From the NCBI GenBank assembly GCA_037176705.1, contig JBAWUJ010000075.1, positions 1-64,000 on the forward strand: DNA of 64,000 nt. Reading direction: 5' to 3'. The position numbers and the translations under genes were made by a program. The notes under the pieces are model-generated. The model made no database searches and was not told where the DNA came from. It saw nothing but the letters and a program-made list of their open reading frames with translations. The stretch's first letter is position 1. The number at the start of each line of letters is the position of its first letter. The stretch is from Molossus alvarezi (lineage: Eukaryota; Chordata; Mammalia; Chiroptera; Molossidae). Below are positions 10,684-19,577 of the stretch, piece after piece.

Positions 10684-11154
10684 GGCCGCTCCTTTTTGGT
10701 CCCCCCACAGCCAGCCAGCTGCGCACCTGCCGCGCTTCGGGCCGAGGGCCACGCAGCCCACGCACGCACGCGCCCCAGCCCACGCCGGGGGCCGAGCGAG
10801 GGAATCTGGGGCCCAGAGGGGACCCCCCACGCCCCAGCAGCACACCAGCAGGCCGCCGCGCAAGGCGCCGCAACTCGCGGGCGCCCGCGCCCCCCCCGGT
10901 GGGGCAGCGCAGCCCCGTGGGGCGGACCCCCGGCCCCCCAGGCGCAGACCTTGGGGCCCCTGGACTGCGCATGCGCTGCCTGCCGAGCTCCGCGGTGAGG
11001 ACCTGGTTCGAGGCTGGGCGGGACGGACCGCGCGCCTGGGTCCCCGAGAGCTGAGAGGGGCCGGTCCGCGCTCCGCCTGGCGGCCGGGGGGGCTGCCCGG
11101 GGGGCTGCCAGCCCCAGCGCTGGACTCTTGGGGCGCCTGGAGGCGGCCGCCAAT

Positions 11155-11275
11155 GTCTACGGCCATACCACCCTGAACGCGCCCGATCTCGTGTGATCTG
11201 GGAAGCTAAGCAGGGTCGGGCCTGGTTAGGACTTGGATGGGAGACCGCCTGGGAATCCCGGGTGCTGTAGGCTTT
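11155..11275 (+). rRNA. 5S rRNA-like copy 19, family A
   Basis: The base before the gene is T (CCAATGTCTAC), shared only with copies 24 and 83. The gene is followed by TTTGCCCG and the spacer has CCCATGCC. Unit is 594 bp. Confidence 0.88.
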
Positions 11276-11748
11276 GCCCGCTCCTTTTTGGTCCCCCCAC
11301 AGCCAGCCAGCTGCGCACCTGCCGCGCTTCGGGCCGAGGGCCACGCAGCCCACGCACGCACGCGCCCCAGCCCATGCCGGGGGCCGAGCGAGGGAATCTG
11401 GGGCCCAGAGGGGACCCCCCACGCCCCAGCAGCACACCAGCAGGCCGCCGCGCAAGGCGCCGCAACTCGCGGGCGCCCGCGCCCCCCCCCGGTGGGGCAG
11501 CGCAGCCCCGTGGGGCGGACCCCCCGGCCCCCCAGGCGCAGACCTTGGGGCCCCTGGACTGCGCATGCGCTGCCTGCCGAGCTCCGCGGTGAGGACCTGG
11601 TTCGAGGCTGGGCGGGACGGACCGCGCGCCTGGGTCCCCGAGAGCTGAGAGGGGCCGGTCCGCGCTCCGCCTGGCGGCCGGGGGGGCTGCCCGGGGGGCT
11701 GCCAGCCCCGGCGCTGGACTCCTGGGGCGCCTGGAGGCGGCCGCCAAC

Positions 11749-11869
11749 GTCTACGGCCATACCACCCTGAACGCGCCCGATCTCGTGTGATCTGGGAAGC
11801 TAAGCAGGGTCGGGCCTGGTTAGGACTTGGATGGGAGACCGCCTGGGAATCCCGGGTGCTGTAGGCTTT
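11749..11869 (+). rRNA. 5S rRNA-like copy 20, family A
   Basis: D-box in the CCTGGGGC form. The spacer has GAGAACCTGG and ACCTTGCGCC, shared with copies 84 and 93. Unit is 591 bp. Confidence 0.88.
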
Positions 11870-12339
11870 GCCCGCTCCTTTTTGGTCCCCCCACAGCCAG
11901 CCAGCTGCGCACCTGCCGCGCTTCGGGCCGAGGGCCACGCAGCCCACGCACGCACGCGCCCCAGCCCACGCCGGGGGCCGAGCGAGGGAATCTGGGGCCC
12001 AGAGGGGACCCCCCACGCCCCAGCAGCACACCAGCAGGCCGCCGCGCAAGGCGCCGCAACTCGCGGGCGCCCGCGCCCCCCCCGGTGGGGCAGCGCAGCC
12101 CCGTGGGGCGGACCCCCGGCCCCCCAGGCGCAGACCTTGGGGCCCCTGGACTGCGCATGCGCTGCCTGCCGAGCTCCGCGGTGAGAACCTGGTTCGAGGC
12201 TGGGCGGGACGGACCTTGCGCCTGGGTCCCCGAGAGCTGAGAGGGGCCGGTCCGCGCTCCGCCTGGCGGCCGGGGGGCTGCCCGGGGGGCTGCCAGCCCC
12301 GGCGCTGGACTCTTGGGGCGCCTGGAGGCGGCCGCCAAC

Positions 12340-12460
12340 GTCTACGGCCATACCACCCTGAACGCGCCCGATCTCGTGTGATCTGGGAAGCTAAGCAGGG
12401 TCGGGCCTGGTTAGGACTTGGATGGGAGACCGCCTGGGAATCCCGGGTGCTGTAGGCTTT
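12340..12460 (+). rRNA. 5S rRNA-like copy 21, family A
   Basis: D-box TTGGGGC. The spacer has CCCATGCC, CCTAGCTCC and GAGACCTGAG, shared with the spacers after copies 80, 85 and 94. Unit is 594 bp. Confidence 0.88.
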
Positions 12461-12933
12461 GCCCGCTCCTTTTTGGTCCCCCCACAGCCAGCCAGCTGCG
12501 CACCTGCCGCGCTTCGGGCCGAGGGCCACGCAGCCCACGCACGCACGCGCCCCAGCCCATGCCGGGGGCCGAGCGAGGGAATCTGGGGCCCAGAGGGGAC
12601 CCCCCACGCCCCAGCAGCACACCAGCAGGCCGCCGCGCAAGGCGCCGCAACTCGCGGGCGCCCGCGCCCCCCCCCGGTGGGGCAGCGCAGCCCCGTGGGG
12701 CGGACCCCCCGGCCCCCCAGGCGCAGACCTTGGGGCCCCTGGACTGCGCATGCGCTGCCTGCCTAGCTCCGCGGTGAGGACCTGGTTCGAGGCTGGGCGG
12801 GACGGACCGCGCGCCTGGGTCCCCGAGACCTGAGAGGGGCCGGTCCGCGCTCCGCCTGGCGGCCGGGGGGGCTGCCCGGGGGGCTGCCAGCCCCGGCGCT
12901 GGACTCTTGGGGCGCCTGGAGGCGGCCGCCAAC

Positions 12934-13054
12934 GTCTACGGCCATACCACCCTGAACGCGCCCGATCTCGTGTGATCTGGGAAGCTAAGCAGGGTCGGGC
13001 CTGGTTAGGACTTGGATGGGAGACCGCCTGGGAATCCCGGGTGCTGTAGGCTTT
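12934..13054 (+). rRNA. 5S rRNA-like copy 22, family A, terminator lost
   Basis: D-box TTGGGGC. The downstream T5 run is broken to TTTAT at 13064-13068. The spacer has GCCACCCCCGG and GCCTCGAGG. Unit is 594 bp. Confidence 0.88.
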
Positions 13055-13063
13055 GGCCGCTCC

Positions 13064-13068
13064 TTTAT
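13064..13068 (+). terminator. Broken terminator T-run after gene 22 (TTTAT)
   Basis: The T5 run present after other genes reads TTTAT here, leaving no run of four T at either the gene end or the displaced site. Any Pol III transcript of gene 22 should read further into the spacer. Confidence 0.65.
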
Positions 13069-13527
13069 GGTCCCCCCACAGCCAGCCAGCTGCGCACCTG
13101 CCGCGCTTCGGGCCGAGGGCCACGCAGCCCACGCACGCACGCGCCCCAGCCCACGCCGGGGGCCGAGCGAGGGAATCTGGGGCCCAGAGGGGACCCCCCA
13201 CGCCCCAGCAGCACACCAGCAGGCCGCCGCGCAAGGCGCCGCAACTCGCGGGCGCCCGCGCCACCCCCGGTGGGGCAGCGCAGCCCCGTGGGGCGGACCC
13301 CCCGGCCCCCCAGGCGCAGACCTTGGGGCCCCTGGACTGCGCATGCGCTGCCTGCCGAGCTCCGCGGTGAGGACCTGGTTCGAGGCTGGGCGGGACGGAC
13401 CGCGCGCCTGGGTCCCCGAGAGCTGAGAGGGGCTGGTCCGCGCTCCGCCTGGCGGCCGGGGGGGGCTGCCCGGGGGGCTGCCAGCCCCGGCGCTGGACTC
13501 TTAGGGCGCCTCGAGGCGGCCGCCAAC

Positions 13528-13648
13528 GTCTACGGCCATACCACCCTGAACGCGCCCGATCTCGTGTGATCTGGGAAGCTAAGCAGGGTCGGGCCTGGTT
13601 AGGACTTGGATGGGAGACCGCCTGGGAATCCCGGGTGCTGTAGGCTTT
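13528..13648 (+). rRNA. 5S rRNA-like copy 23, family A
   Basis: D-box TTAGGGC followed by GCCTCGAGG instead of GCCTGGAGG. The spacer ends CAGCCCCAGCGC as after copy 18. Unit is 592 bp. Confidence 0.88.
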
Positions 13649-14119
13649 GGCCGCTCCTTTTTGGTCCCCCCACAGCCAGCCAGCTGCGCACCTGCCGCGC
13701 TTCGGGCCGAGGGCCACGCAGCCCACGCACGCACGCGCCCCAGCCCACGCCGGGGGCCGAGCGAGGGAATCTGGGGCCCAGAGGGGACCCCCCACGCCCC
13801 AGCAGCACACCAGCAGGCCGCCGCGCAAGGCGCCGCAACTCGCGGGCGCCCGCGCCCCCCCCGGTGGGGCAGCGCAGCCCCGTGGGGCGGACCCCCGGCC
13901 CCCCAGGCGCAGACCTTGGGGCCCCTGGACTGCGCATGCGCTGCCTGCCGAGCTCCGCGGTGAGGACCTGGTTCGAGGCTGGGCGGGACGGACCGCGCGC
14001 CTGGGTCCCCGAGAGCTGAGAGGGGCCGGTCCGCGCTCCGCCTGGCGGCCGGGGGGGCTGCCCGGGGGGCTGCCAGCCCCAGCGCTGGACTCTTGGGGCG
14101 CCTGGAGGCGGCCGCCAAT

Positions 14120-14240
14120 GTCTACGGCCATACCACCCTGAACGCGCCCGATCTCGTGTGATCTGGGAAGCTAAGCAGGGTCGGGCCTGGTTAGGACTTG
14201 GATGGGAGACCGCCTGGGAATCCCGGGTGCTGTAGGCTTT
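14120..14240 (+). rRNA. 5S rRNA-like copy 24, family A, last of the A block
   Basis: CCAATGTCTAC start as in copy 19. The spacer begins family-A-like (TTTGCCCG, CCCATGCC) and ends B-like (GCGCGGCC, CCTGGTGGCC, CAGCCCAGG), so the A-to-B switch lies at about 14340-14535. Unit is 594 bp. Confidence 0.88.
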
Positions 14241-14713
14241 GCCCGCTCCTTTTTGGTCCCCCCACAGCCAGCCAGCTGCGCACCTGCCGCGCTTCGGGCC
14301 GAGGGCCACGCAGCCCACGCACGCACGCGCCCCAGCCCATGCCGGGGGCCGAGCGAGGGAATCTGGGGCCCAGAGGGGACCCCCCACGCCCCAGCAGCAC
14401 ACCAGCAGGCCGCCGCGCAAGGCGCCGCAACTCGCGGGCGCCCGCGCCCCCCCCCGGTGGGGCAGCGCAGCCCCGTGGGGCGGACCCCCCGGCCCCCCAG
14501 GCGCAGACCTTGGGGCCCCTGGACTGCGCATGCGCGGCCTGCCGAGCTCCGCGGTGAGGACCTGGTTCGAGGCTGGGCGGGACGGACCGCGCGCCTGGGT
14601 CCCCGAGAGCTGAGAGGGGCCGGTCCGCGCTCCGCCTGGTGGCCGGGGGGGCTGCCCGGGGGGCTGCCAGCCCAGGCGCTGGACTCTTAGGGCGCCTGGA
14701 GGCGGCCGCCAAC

Positions 14714-14834
14714 GTCTCCGGCCATACCACCCTGAACGCGCCCGATCTCGTGGGATCTGGGAAGCTAAGCAGGGTCGGGCCCGGTCAGGACTTGGATGGG
14801 AGACCGCCTGGGAATGCCGGGTGCTGTAGGCTTT
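14714..14834 (+). rRNA. 5S rRNA-like copy 25, family B, first of the B block
   Basis: Family-B gene followed by A-style TTTGCCCG and a b3 spacer with CCGCTTGGCGG. Unit is 594 bp. Partner is copy 35 at +5928. Confidence 0.88.
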
Positions 14835-15373
14835 GCCCGCTCCTTTTTGGTCCCCCCACAGCCAGCCAGCTGCGCACCTGCCGCGCTTCGGGCCGAGGGC
14901 CACGCAGCCCACGCACGCACGCGCCCCAGCCCACGCCGGGGGCCGAGCGAGGGAATCTGGGGCCCAGAGGGGACCCCCCACGCCCCAGCAGCACACCAGC
15001 AGGCCGCCGCGCAAGGCGCCGCAACTCGCGGGCGCCCGCGCCCCCCCCCGGTGGGGCAGCGCAGCCCCGTGGGGCGGACCCCCCGGCCCCCCAGGCGCAG
15101 ACCTTGGGGCCCCTGGACTGCGCATGCGCTGCCTGCCGAGCTCCGCGGTGAGGACCTGGTTCGAGGCTGGGCGGGACGGACCGCGCGCCTGGGTCCCCGA
15201 GAGCTGAGAGGGGCCGGTCCGCGCTCCGCTTGGCGGCCGGGGGGGCTGCCCGGGGGGCTGCCAGCCCAGGCGCTGGACTCTTAGGGCGCCTGGAGGCGGC
15301 CGCCAACGTCTCCGGCCATACCACCCTGAACGCGCCCGATCTCGTGGGATCTGGGAAGCTAAGCAGGGTCGGG

Positions 15374-15379
15374 CCCGGT
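15374..15379 (+). promoter_or_regulatory. Intermediate element with T69C (gene 26, family B)
   Basis: 5S positions 67-72 read CCCGGT instead of CCTGGT, followed by the T73C change. The neighbouring G70 and G71 are kept. It is one of two promoter-region differences between families A and B, so any difference in transcription could map here. Confidence 0.75.
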
Positions 15380-15386
15380 CAGGACT

Positions 15387-15404
15387 TGGATGGGAGACCG
15401 CCTG
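15387..15404 (+). promoter_or_regulatory. Box C (gene 26, family B)
   Basis: 5S positions 80-97 are canonical in family B as in A. Confidence 0.85.
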
Positions 15405-15437
15405 GGAATGCCGGGTGCTGTAGGCTTTCGCCGCTCC

Positions 15438-15442
15438 TTTTT
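15438..15442 (+). terminator. Displaced Pol III terminator T5 (after gene 26)
   Basis: Pol III normally stops at four or more T residues at the 3' end of the 5S gene. Here the gene end has only TTT (119-121), followed by nine G/C-rich bases and then TTTTT at +131 to +135. A transcript would carry about 10-14 extra bases. The same spacing is seen after genes of both families. Confidence 0.6.
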
Positions 15443-15709
15443 GGTCCCCCCACAGCCAGCCAGCTGCGCACCTGCCGCGCTTCGGGCCGAGGGCCACGCA
15501 GCCCACGCACGCACGCGCCCCAGCCCACGCCGGGGGCCGAGCGAGGGAATCTGGGGCCCAGAGGGGATCCCCCCACGCCCCAGCAGCACACCAGCAGGCC
15601 GCCGCGCAAGGCGCCGCAACTCGCGGGCGCCCGCGCCCGCCGGTGGGGCAGCGCAGCCCCGTGGGGCGGACCCCCGGCCCCCCAGGCGCAGACCTTGGGG
15701 CCCCTGGAC

Positions 15710-15721
15710 TGCGCATGCGCG
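15710..15721. promoter_or_regulatory. NRF-1-like palindrome TGCGCATGCGCG
   Basis: This matches the NRF-1 consensus YGCGCAYGCGCR exactly and lies about 178-189 bp upstream of gene 27. Spacers b1, b2 and b4 have this perfect form. Family-A and b3 spacers have a T at the last base (GCGCT). Binding is inferred only from the motif. Confidence 0.5.
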
Positions 15722-15748
15722 GCCTGCCGAGCTCCGCGGTGAGGACCT

Positions 15749-15759
15749 GGTTCGAGGCT
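15749..15759 (+). promoter_or_regulatory. tRNA B-box-like motif GGTTCGAGGCT
   Basis: This resembles the Pol III type 2 B box (GGTTCGANNCC) with one mismatch, about 140-150 bp upstream of gene 27, and appears in every spacer I read. I found no A box or tRNA cloverleaf around it. It could be chance or a TFIIIC-only site. Confidence 0.35.
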
Positions 15760-15768
15760 GGGCGGGAC
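15759..15768 (+). promoter_or_regulatory. GC box TGGGCGGGAC
   Basis: This fits the Sp1 consensus KGGGCGGRRY and lies at -140 to -131 of gene 27, overlapping the end of the B-box-like motif by one base. It is repeated in each unit. Confidence 0.45.
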
Positions 15769-15866
15769 GGACCGCGCGCCTGGGTCCCCGAGAGCTGAGA
15801 GGGGCCGGTCCGCGCTCCGCCTGGTGGCCGGGGGGGCTGCCCGGGGGGCTGCCAGCCCAGGCGCTG

Positions 15867-15878
15867 GACTCTTAGGGC
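15867..15878 (+). promoter_or_regulatory. D-box-like element upstream of gene 27
   Basis: GACTCTTAGGGC lies at -32 to -21. The human 5S D box occupies -32 to -21 with sequence GGCTCTTGGGGC. The version before genes 2, 3, 9, 10 and others, GACTCTTGGGGC, differs from it by one base. A third version, GACTCCTGGGGC, precedes genes 7, 14, 20, 84 and 93. All genes from 25 to 80 have the TTAGGGC form. Position and sequence match too well for chance. Confidence 0.75.
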
Positions 15879-15898
15879 GCCTGGAGGCGGCCGCCAAC

Positions 15899-16019
15899 GT
15901 CTCCGGCCATACCACCCTGAACGCGCCCGATCTCGTGGGATCTGGGAAGCTAAGCAGGGTCGGGCCCGGTCAGGACTTGGATGGGAGACCGCCTGGGAAT
16001 GCCGGGTGCTGTAGGCTTT
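15899..16019 (+). rRNA. 5S rRNA-like copy 27, family B
   Basis: b2 spacer follows. The spacer before it has CCTGGTGGCC. Unit is 594 bp. Partner is copy 37. Confidence 0.88.
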
Positions 16020-16492
16020 CGCCGCTCCTTTTTGGTCCCCCCACAGCCAGCCAGCTGCGCACCTGCCGCGCTTCGGGCCGAGGGCCACGCAGCCCACGCA
16101 CGCACGCGCCCCAGCCCACGCCGGGGGCCGAGCGAGGGAATCTGGGGCCCAGAGGGTATCCCCCCACGCCCCAGCAGCACACCAGCAGGCCGCCGCGCAA
16201 GGCGCCGCAACTCGCGGGCGCCCGCGCCCCCCCCCGGTGGGGCAGCGCAGCCCCGTGGGGCGGACCCCCGGCCCCCCAGGCGCAGACCTTGGGGCCCCTG
16301 GACTGCGCATGCGCGGCCTGCCGAGCTCCGCGGTGAGGACCTGGTTCGAGGCTGGGCGGGACGGACCGCGCGCCTGGGTCCCCGAGAGCTGAGAGGGGCC
16401 GGTCCGCGCTCCGCCTGGCGGCCGGGGGGGCTGCCCGGGGGGCTGCCAGCCCAGGCGCTGGACTCTTAGGGCGCCTGGAGGCGGCCGCCAAC
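16020..16492 (+). repeat. Spacer subtype b2 (GTATCC, 9-C run)
   Basis: Family-B spacer with AGAGGGTATCC, a 9-C run, a 5-C second run and GCATGCGCGGCC. It makes a 594-bp unit. It follows genes 27, 32, 37, 42, 45, 48, 51, 59, 68 and 76, usually directly before a b3 unit. Confidence 0.85.
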
Positions 16493-16613
16493 GTCTCCGG
16501 CCATACCACCCTGAACGCGCCCGATCTCGTGGGATCTGGGAAGCTAAGCAGGGTCGGGCCCGGTCAGGACTTGGATGGGAGACCGCCTGGGAATGCCGGG
16601 TGCTGTAGGCTTT
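16493..16613 (+). rRNA. 5S rRNA-like copy 28, family B
   Basis: b3 spacer with private AGGCTCTGG (T at 17051), shared only with the spacer of copy 38. Unit is 594 bp. Confidence 0.88.
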
Positions 16614-17086
16614 CGCCGCTCCTTTTTGGTCCCCCCACAGCCAGCCAGCTGCGCACCTGCCGCGCTTCGGGCCGAGGGCCACGCAGCCCACGCACGCACG
16701 CGCCCCAGCCCACGCCGGGGGCCGAGCGAGGGAATCTGGGGCCCAGAGGGGACCCCCCACGCCCCAGCAGCACACCAGCAGGCCGCCGCGCAAGGCGCCG
16801 CAACTCGCGGGCGCCCGCGCCCCCCCCCGGTGGGGCAGCGCAGCCCCGTGGGGCGGACCCCCCGGCCCCCCAGGCGCAGACCTTGGGGCCCCTGGACTGC
16901 GCATGCGCTGCCTGCCGAGCTCCGCGGTGAGGACCTGGTTCGAGGCTGGGCGGGACGGACCGCGCGCCTGGGTCCCCGAGAGCTGAGAGGGGCCGGTCCG
17001 CGCTCCGCCTGGCGGCCGGGGGGGCTGCCCGGGGGGCTGCCAGCCCAGGCTCTGGACTCTTAGGGCGCCTGGAGGCGGCCGCCAAC
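16614..17086 (+). repeat. Spacer subtype b3 (GGGACC, 9-C run, GCGCTGCC)
   Basis: Family-B spacer whose middle resembles family A (AGAGGGGACC, 9-C run, 6-C second run, GCATGCGCTGCC) but which ends with CAGCCCAGG like the other B spacers. It makes a 594-bp unit. It is itself a probable A/B recombinant. Confidence 0.82.
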
Positions 17087-17207
17087 GTCTCCGGCCATAC
17101 CACCCTGAACGCGCCCGATCTCGTGGGATCTGGGAAGCTAAGCAGGGTCGGGCCCGGTCAGGACTTGGATGGGAGACCGCCTGGGAATGCCGGGTGCTGT
17201 AGGCTTT
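17087..17207 (+). rRNA. 5S rRNA-like copy 29, family B
   Basis: b3 spacer follows, the second of two consecutive b3 units. Unit is 594 bp. Confidence 0.88.
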
Positions 17208-17680
17208 CGCCGCTCCTTTTTGGTCCCCCCACAGCCAGCCAGCTGCGCACCTGCCGCGCTTCGGGCCGAGGGCCACGCAGCCCACGCACGCACGCGCCCC
17301 AGCCCACGCCGGGGGCCGAGCGAGGGAATCTGGGGCCCAGAGGGGACCCCCCACGCCCCAGCAGCACACCAGCAGGCCGCCGCGCAAGGCGCCGCAACTC
17401 GCGGGCGCCCGCGCCCCCCCCCGGTGGGGCAGCGCAGCCCCGTGGGGCGGACCCCCCGGCCCCCCAGGCGCAGACCTTGGGGCCCCTGGACTGCGCATGC
17501 GCTGCCTGCCGAGCTCCGCGGTGAGGACCTGGTTCGAGGCTGGGCGGGACGGACCGCGCGCCTGGGTCCCCGAGAGCTGAGAGGGGCCGGTCCGCGCTCC
17601 GCCTGGCGGCCGGGGGGGCTGCCCGGGGGGCTGCCAGCCCAGGCGCTGGACTCTTAGGGCGCCTGGAGGCGGCCGCCAAC

Positions 17681-17801
17681 GTCTCCGGCCATACCACCCT
17701 GAACGCGCCCGATCTCGTGGGATCTGGGAAGCTAAGCAGGGTCGGGCCCGGTCAGGACTTGGATGGGAGACCGCCTGGGAATGCCGGGTGCTGTAGGCTT
17801 T
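17681..17801 (+). rRNA. 5S rRNA-like copy 30, family B
   Basis: b1 spacer follows. Unit is 591 bp. Partner is copy 40. Confidence 0.88.
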
Positions 17802-18271
17802 CGCCGCTCCTTTTTGGTCCCCCCACAGCCAGCCAGCTGCGCACCTGCCGCGCTTCGGGCCGAGGGCCACGCAGCCCACGCACGCACGCGCCCCAGCCCA
17901 CGCCGGGGGCCGAGCGAGGGAATCTGGGGCCCAGAGGGGATCCCCCCACGCCCCAGCAGCACACCAGCAGGCCGCCGCGCAAGGCGCCGCAACTCGCGGG
18001 CGCCCGCGCCCGCCGGTGGGGCAGCGCAGCCCCGTGGGGCGGACCCCCGGCCCCCCAGGCGCAGACCTTGGGGCCCCTGGACTGCGCATGCGCGGCCTGC
18101 CGAGCTCCGCGGTGAGGACCTGGTTCGAGGCTGGGCGGGACGGACCGCGCGCCTGGGTCCCCGAGAGCTGAGAGGGGCCGGTCCGCGCTCCGCCTGGCGG
18201 CCGGGGGGGCTGCCCGGGGGGCTGCCAGCCCAGGCGCTGGACTCTTAGGGCGCCTGGAGGCGGCCGCCAAC

Positions 18272-18392
18272 GTCTCCGGCCATACCACCCTGAACGCGCC
18301 CGATCTCGTGGGATCTGGGAAGCTAAGCAGGGTCGGGCCCGGTCAGGACTTGGATGGGAGACCGCCTGGGAATGCCGGGTGCTGTAGGCTTT
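18272..18392 (+). rRNA. 5S rRNA-like copy 31, family B
   Basis: b1 spacer with CCTGGTGGCC and GGCTACCCGG, shared with copies 41 and 47. Unit is 591 bp. Confidence 0.88.
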
Positions 18393-18862
18393 CGCCGCTC
18401 CTTTTTGGTCCCCCCACAGCCAGCCAGCTGCGCACCTGCCGCGCTTCGGGCCGAGGGCCACGCAGCCCACGCACGCACGCGCCCCAGCCCACGCCGGGGG
18501 CCGAGCGAGGGAATCTGGGGCCCAGAGGGGATCCCCCCACGCCCCAGCAGCACACCAGCAGGCCGCCGCGCAAGGCGCCGCAACTCGCGGGCGCCCGCGC
18601 CCGCCGGTGGGGCAGCGCAGCCCCGTGGGGCGGACCCCCGGCCCCCCAGGCGCAGACCTTGGGGCCCCTGGACTGCGCATGCGCGGCCTGCCGAGCTCCG
18701 CGGTGAGGACCTGGTTCGAGGCTGGGCGGGACGGACCGCGCGCCTGGGTCCCCGAGAGCTGAGAGGGGCCGGTCCGCGCTCCGCCTGGTGGCCGGGGGGG
18801 CTACCCGGGGGGCTGCCAGCCCAGGCGCTGGACTCTTAGGGCGCCTGGAGGCGGCCGCCAAC

Positions 18863-18983
18863 GTCTCCGGCCATACCACCCTGAACGCGCCCGATCTCGT
18901 GGGATCTGGGAAGCTAAGCAGGGTCGGGCCCGGTCAGGACTTGGATGGGAGACCGCCTGGGAATGCCGGGTGCTGTAGGCTTT
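18863..18983 (+). rRNA. 5S rRNA-like copy 32, family B
   Basis: b2 spacer follows. Unit is 594 bp. Confidence 0.88.
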
Positions 18984-19456
18984 CGCCGCTCCTTTTTGGT
19001 CCCCCCACAGCCAGCCAGCTGCGCACCTGCCGCGCTTCGGGCCGAGGGCCACGCAGCCCACGCACGCACGCGCCCCAGCCCACGCCGGGGGCCGAGCGAG
19101 GGAATCTGGGGCCCAGAGGGTATCCCCCCACGCCCCAGCAGCACACCAGCAGGCCGCCGCGCAAGGCGCCGCAACTCGCGGGCGCCCGCGCCCCCCCCCG
19201 GTGGGGCAGCGCAGCCCCGTGGGGCGGACCCCCGGCCCCCCAGGCGCAGACCTTGGGGCCCCTGGACTGCGCATGCGCGGCCTGCCGAGCTCCGCGGTGA
19301 GGACCTGGTTCGAGGCTGGGCGGGACGGACCGCGCGCCTGGGTCCCCGAGAGCTGAGAGGGGCCGGTCCGCGCTCCGCCTGGCGGCCGGGGGGGCTGCCC
19401 GGGGGGCTGCCAGCCCAGGCGCTGGACTCTTAGGGCGCCTGGAGGCGGCCGCCAAC

Positions 19457-19577
19457 GTCTCCGGCCATACCACCCTGAACGCGCCCGATCTCGTGGGATC
19501 TGGGAAGCTAAGCAGGGTCGGGCCCGGTCAGGACTTGGATGGGAGACCGCCTGGGAATGCCGGGTGCTGTAGGCTTT
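19457..19577 (+). rRNA. 5S rRNA-like copy 33, family B
   Basis: b3 spacer follows. Unit is 594 bp. Confidence 0.88.

Larger units (their letters stand above)
9969..12933 (+). repeat. 5-unit block (copies 17-21), source or copy of 47891-50855
   Basis: Unit lengths 594, 592, 594, 591, 594 and private markers (CCAATGTCTAC at gene 19, GACTCCTGGGG before gene 20, ACCTTGCGCC after gene 20) recur at a constant offset of 37,922 bp in copies 81-85. Confidence 0.8.
1..14713 (+). repeat. Family A block (copies 1-24)
   Basis: All 5S copies here are family A: GTGTGATC at 37-44, GCCTGGTTAGG at 66-76 and GAATCCCGG at 99-107. Spacers carry GGGACC, usually GCATGCGCTGCC, and CAGCCCCGG before the D-box. Copy 1 differs in having A5C. 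The block ends in the spacer after copy 24, which already has family-B markers (GCGCGGCC, CAGCCCAGG), followed by the first family-B gene at 14714. Confidence 0.9.
15308..15428 (+). rRNA. 5S rRNA-like copy 26, family B (reference description)
   Basis: This 121-bp 5S homologue has eight differences from canonical mammalian 5S: A5C (C-U mismatch in helix I, U114 unchanged), C39G and T40G (loop C, the ribosomal-protein-contact arm), C46G (breaks G31-C46 in helix III), T69C (in the intermediate element, turns the U69-G106 wobble of helix V into C-G), T73C and T76G (loop E), and A103G (turns U72-A103 into a wobble). Box A and box C are canonical. All eight changes add G or C or swap C for G. It is followed by TTTCGCCG, the displaced T5 run and a b1 spacer. 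Unit is 591 bp. Normal assembly into ribosomes is doubtful because loop E and helix III are altered. Transcription remains possible. Confidence 0.88.
15429..15898 (+). repeat. Spacer subtype b1 (GGATCC, CCCGCC)
   Basis: Family-B spacer with GGGGATCC (BamHI site at 15565-15570), CGCGCCCGCCGG in place of the long C run, a 5-C second run and GCATGCGCGGCC. It makes a 591-bp unit and is the commonest subtype. Subvariant b1* has GCGCCGGCGCCCGCC (after genes 54, 62, 71, 88, 97, 104). Confidence 0.85.

Noticed and set aside
15749..15768. tRNA gene suggested by GGTTCGAGGCT
   Set aside because: There is no A box, acceptor stem or cloverleaf within the expected distance. Only the B-box-like motif is present, so I list it as a motif only.
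15887..15894. NotI (GCGGCCGC) and BamHI (GGATCC) sites as functional elements
   Set aside because: They are useful landmarks for digestion or subtype scoring, but nothing suggests a biological role beyond GC-rich sequence.
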